This document shows, piece after piece, positions 12,114 to 12,939 of a DNA stretch of 12,939 nucleotides (position 1 is the stretch's first letter; the number at the start of each line of letters is the position of its first letter). The position numbers and the translations under genes were made by a program. The notes beneath the pieces are model-generated. The model was not told the origin of the DNA. It worked only from the letters and a program-made list of their open reading frames with translations, and made no database searches. The DNA comes from JBHIER01 sp046760705 [NCBI: bacterium] (GTDB lineage Bacteria > JBHIER01 > G020348925): contig JBHIER010000037.1 of NCBI GenBank assembly GCA_046760705.1, positions 1 to 12,939 on the forward strand, read 5' to 3'.

Positions 12114-12939
12114 TCACCCCTGCGGTCTGCAACTGAGCCCATCTTGCTCAACCAGGTTCTCGCTGCAGAGAGAGAAGCGCTCCTTTGCCCCTCTGGGGAT
12201 TCGCAACGGGTACGCGGGCTCATCGGGTGGTGTGACCAATCGTCTCAGCTCAGGATTGAGCTCTCTTAACAGCCCCACCTCGCACCCCATGCATGCGGCG
12301 GCGATCTTCAAATCGGTCCTCCCCCCCACCAAGACCAACTCGTGATCAACCGGTCGCTCGTACTCGATATCGAACCCATATCGGACTGGATTCTTGGCAA
12401 TAATGGCCGCGGCCACAAATCTTGGCACAAACTCCTCTGTCTGAGAAGGAAGGTCCAAGGCCCAATAGCTACGGTTCTGCACCTCATTGATGGCCCTCAG
12501 CACCCGGTACTGTCCGGCGTTGTAGGCCGCCAGAACCAAATACCAATCGTTGAAAATCTGATACAGATCTTTCAAGTATCGAGCCGCCGCCTCGGTCGAT
12601 TTGATCGGGTCGCGCCGCTCATCAACCCAGGCGTTCCGCCTCAATCCATAAATTCTGGCAGTCCCTGCCAGAAACTGCCACGGCCCCATGGCGTGGGCCC
12701 GGGAGTAAGCAAAGGGGTTAAACCCGCTCTCGATCAGGACCAGGTAAACGAGATCCTTGGGGAGACCGTGTCGCTCCAAAATGTTCCGCATGGGATCGAT
12801 GTATTTTGACGATCTCCTCAGATATGTCGAAAAGGACTGCCGCGCCTCGTTCTGAAAGTAGTCGAGAAAGAACTCGACCCGGCCATTGATCACAATGGGA
12901 ATATCGAATGTGATCTCCTCATCCGGCGCACTGGAGGAT
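12114..12939 (-). CDS. mltD: MltD-like membrane-bound lytic transglycosylase, C-terminal part (enters from right edge)
   Basis: The frame is open at the right edge and gives 274 residues. Lytic transglycosylases cut the MurNAc-GlcNAc bond of peptidoglycan to form anhydro-muropeptides. The SLT domain is clear: a MltD-type lead-in IPIVINGRVEFFLDYFQ, catalytic Glu 70 (window numbering) in LIESGFNPFAYS, AMGPWQF, and AAYNAG (137-142). The MltD-type segment with LRELNPEL and YPLRIPRGAK follows. The protein then ends within about 20 residues (SLCSENLV to PQG), where MltD relatives usually continue into LysM repeats. No LysM-like sequence appears in any frame down to the sppA promoter. Either this is a LysM-less form or an old truncation. 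The GTG at 12893 is only an internal codon. Confidence 0.92.
   Translation of the reverse strand, partial: SSSAPDEEITFDIPIVINGRVEFFLDYFQNEARQSFSTYLRRSSKYIDPMRNILERHGLPKDLVYLVLIESGFNPFAYSRAHAMGPWQFLAGTARIYGLRRNAWVDERRDPIKSTEAAARYLKDLYQIFNDWYLVLAAYNAGQYRVLRAINEVQNRSYWALDLPSQTEEFVPRFVAAAIIAKNPVRYGFDIEYERPVDHELVLVGGRTDLKIAAACMGCEVGLLRELNPELRRLVTPPDEPAYPLRIPRGAKERFSLCSENLVEQDGLSCRPQG

Noticed and set aside
12342-12809. Plus-strand frame of 155 residues across the transglycosylase
   Set aside because: It is the antisense of the SLT domain, without a start signal.

Overview
The window reads as a bacterial chromosome segment from a Gram-negative organism. LolA, FtsK, an MltD-like transglycosylase, SppA and YggT are all present. 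The gene content and the tight minus-strand clusters would fit a deltaproteobacterial (Desulfobacterota-type) or neighbouring uncultured lineage, but no marker here fixes the taxon.

Layout from left to right. (1) Positions 1-308 hold the N-terminal part of a transposase-type helix-turn-helix protein running off the left edge, followed by about 365 bases in which I recognise no gene. (2) Positions 675-4915 are a tightly packed minus-strand operon read in the order folP, gcvT, comB, thiD2, thiE. Genes overlap or lie 14-33 bases apart, and one clear promoter (TTGACT, 17-bp spacer, TATACT) precedes folP. The products serve folate, one-carbon/glycine and thiamine metabolism, plus a ComB-type phosphatase. 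(3) Positions 4985-6098 are a scrap zone. Two homologous but diverged transposase C-terminal relics point the same way. Between them lies a short plus-strand ORF with a good promoter and Shine-Dalgarno site that joins a LysR DNA-binding N-terminus to a truncated transglutaminase-like domain. (4) Positions 6099-8981 carry a plus-strand ftsK-lolA operon with its own promoter and a 4-base start/stop overlap. (5) Positions 9117-11996 are a minus-strand operon read sppA, fmdB-type zinc ribbon, HU/IHF, a 31-residue AURKAIP1/COX24-like basic protein, a metallophosphoesterase, yggT and a PPC/DUF296 protein. It starts at a clear promoter and ends in a strong hairpin formed by the end of the last gene. 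(6) Positions 12114-12939 hold the C-terminal part of an MltD-like lytic transglycosylase entering from the right edge. Its candidate terminator overlaps the -35 box of the sppA promoter.

Most of the window is housekeeping. The points most worth checking are the LysR/transglutaminase chimera between transposase relics, ThiD2 encoded as a separate gene overlapping thiE, comB inside a vitamin operon, the very small AURKAIP1-like gene with its start hidden in the Shine-Dalgarno region, and the mltD-terminator/sppA-promoter overlap. Four promoters share the same sigma70-like geometry, and two of them force a downstream start codon (folP, ftsK). I found no CRISPR array, tRNA, rRNA or clear new defence system.
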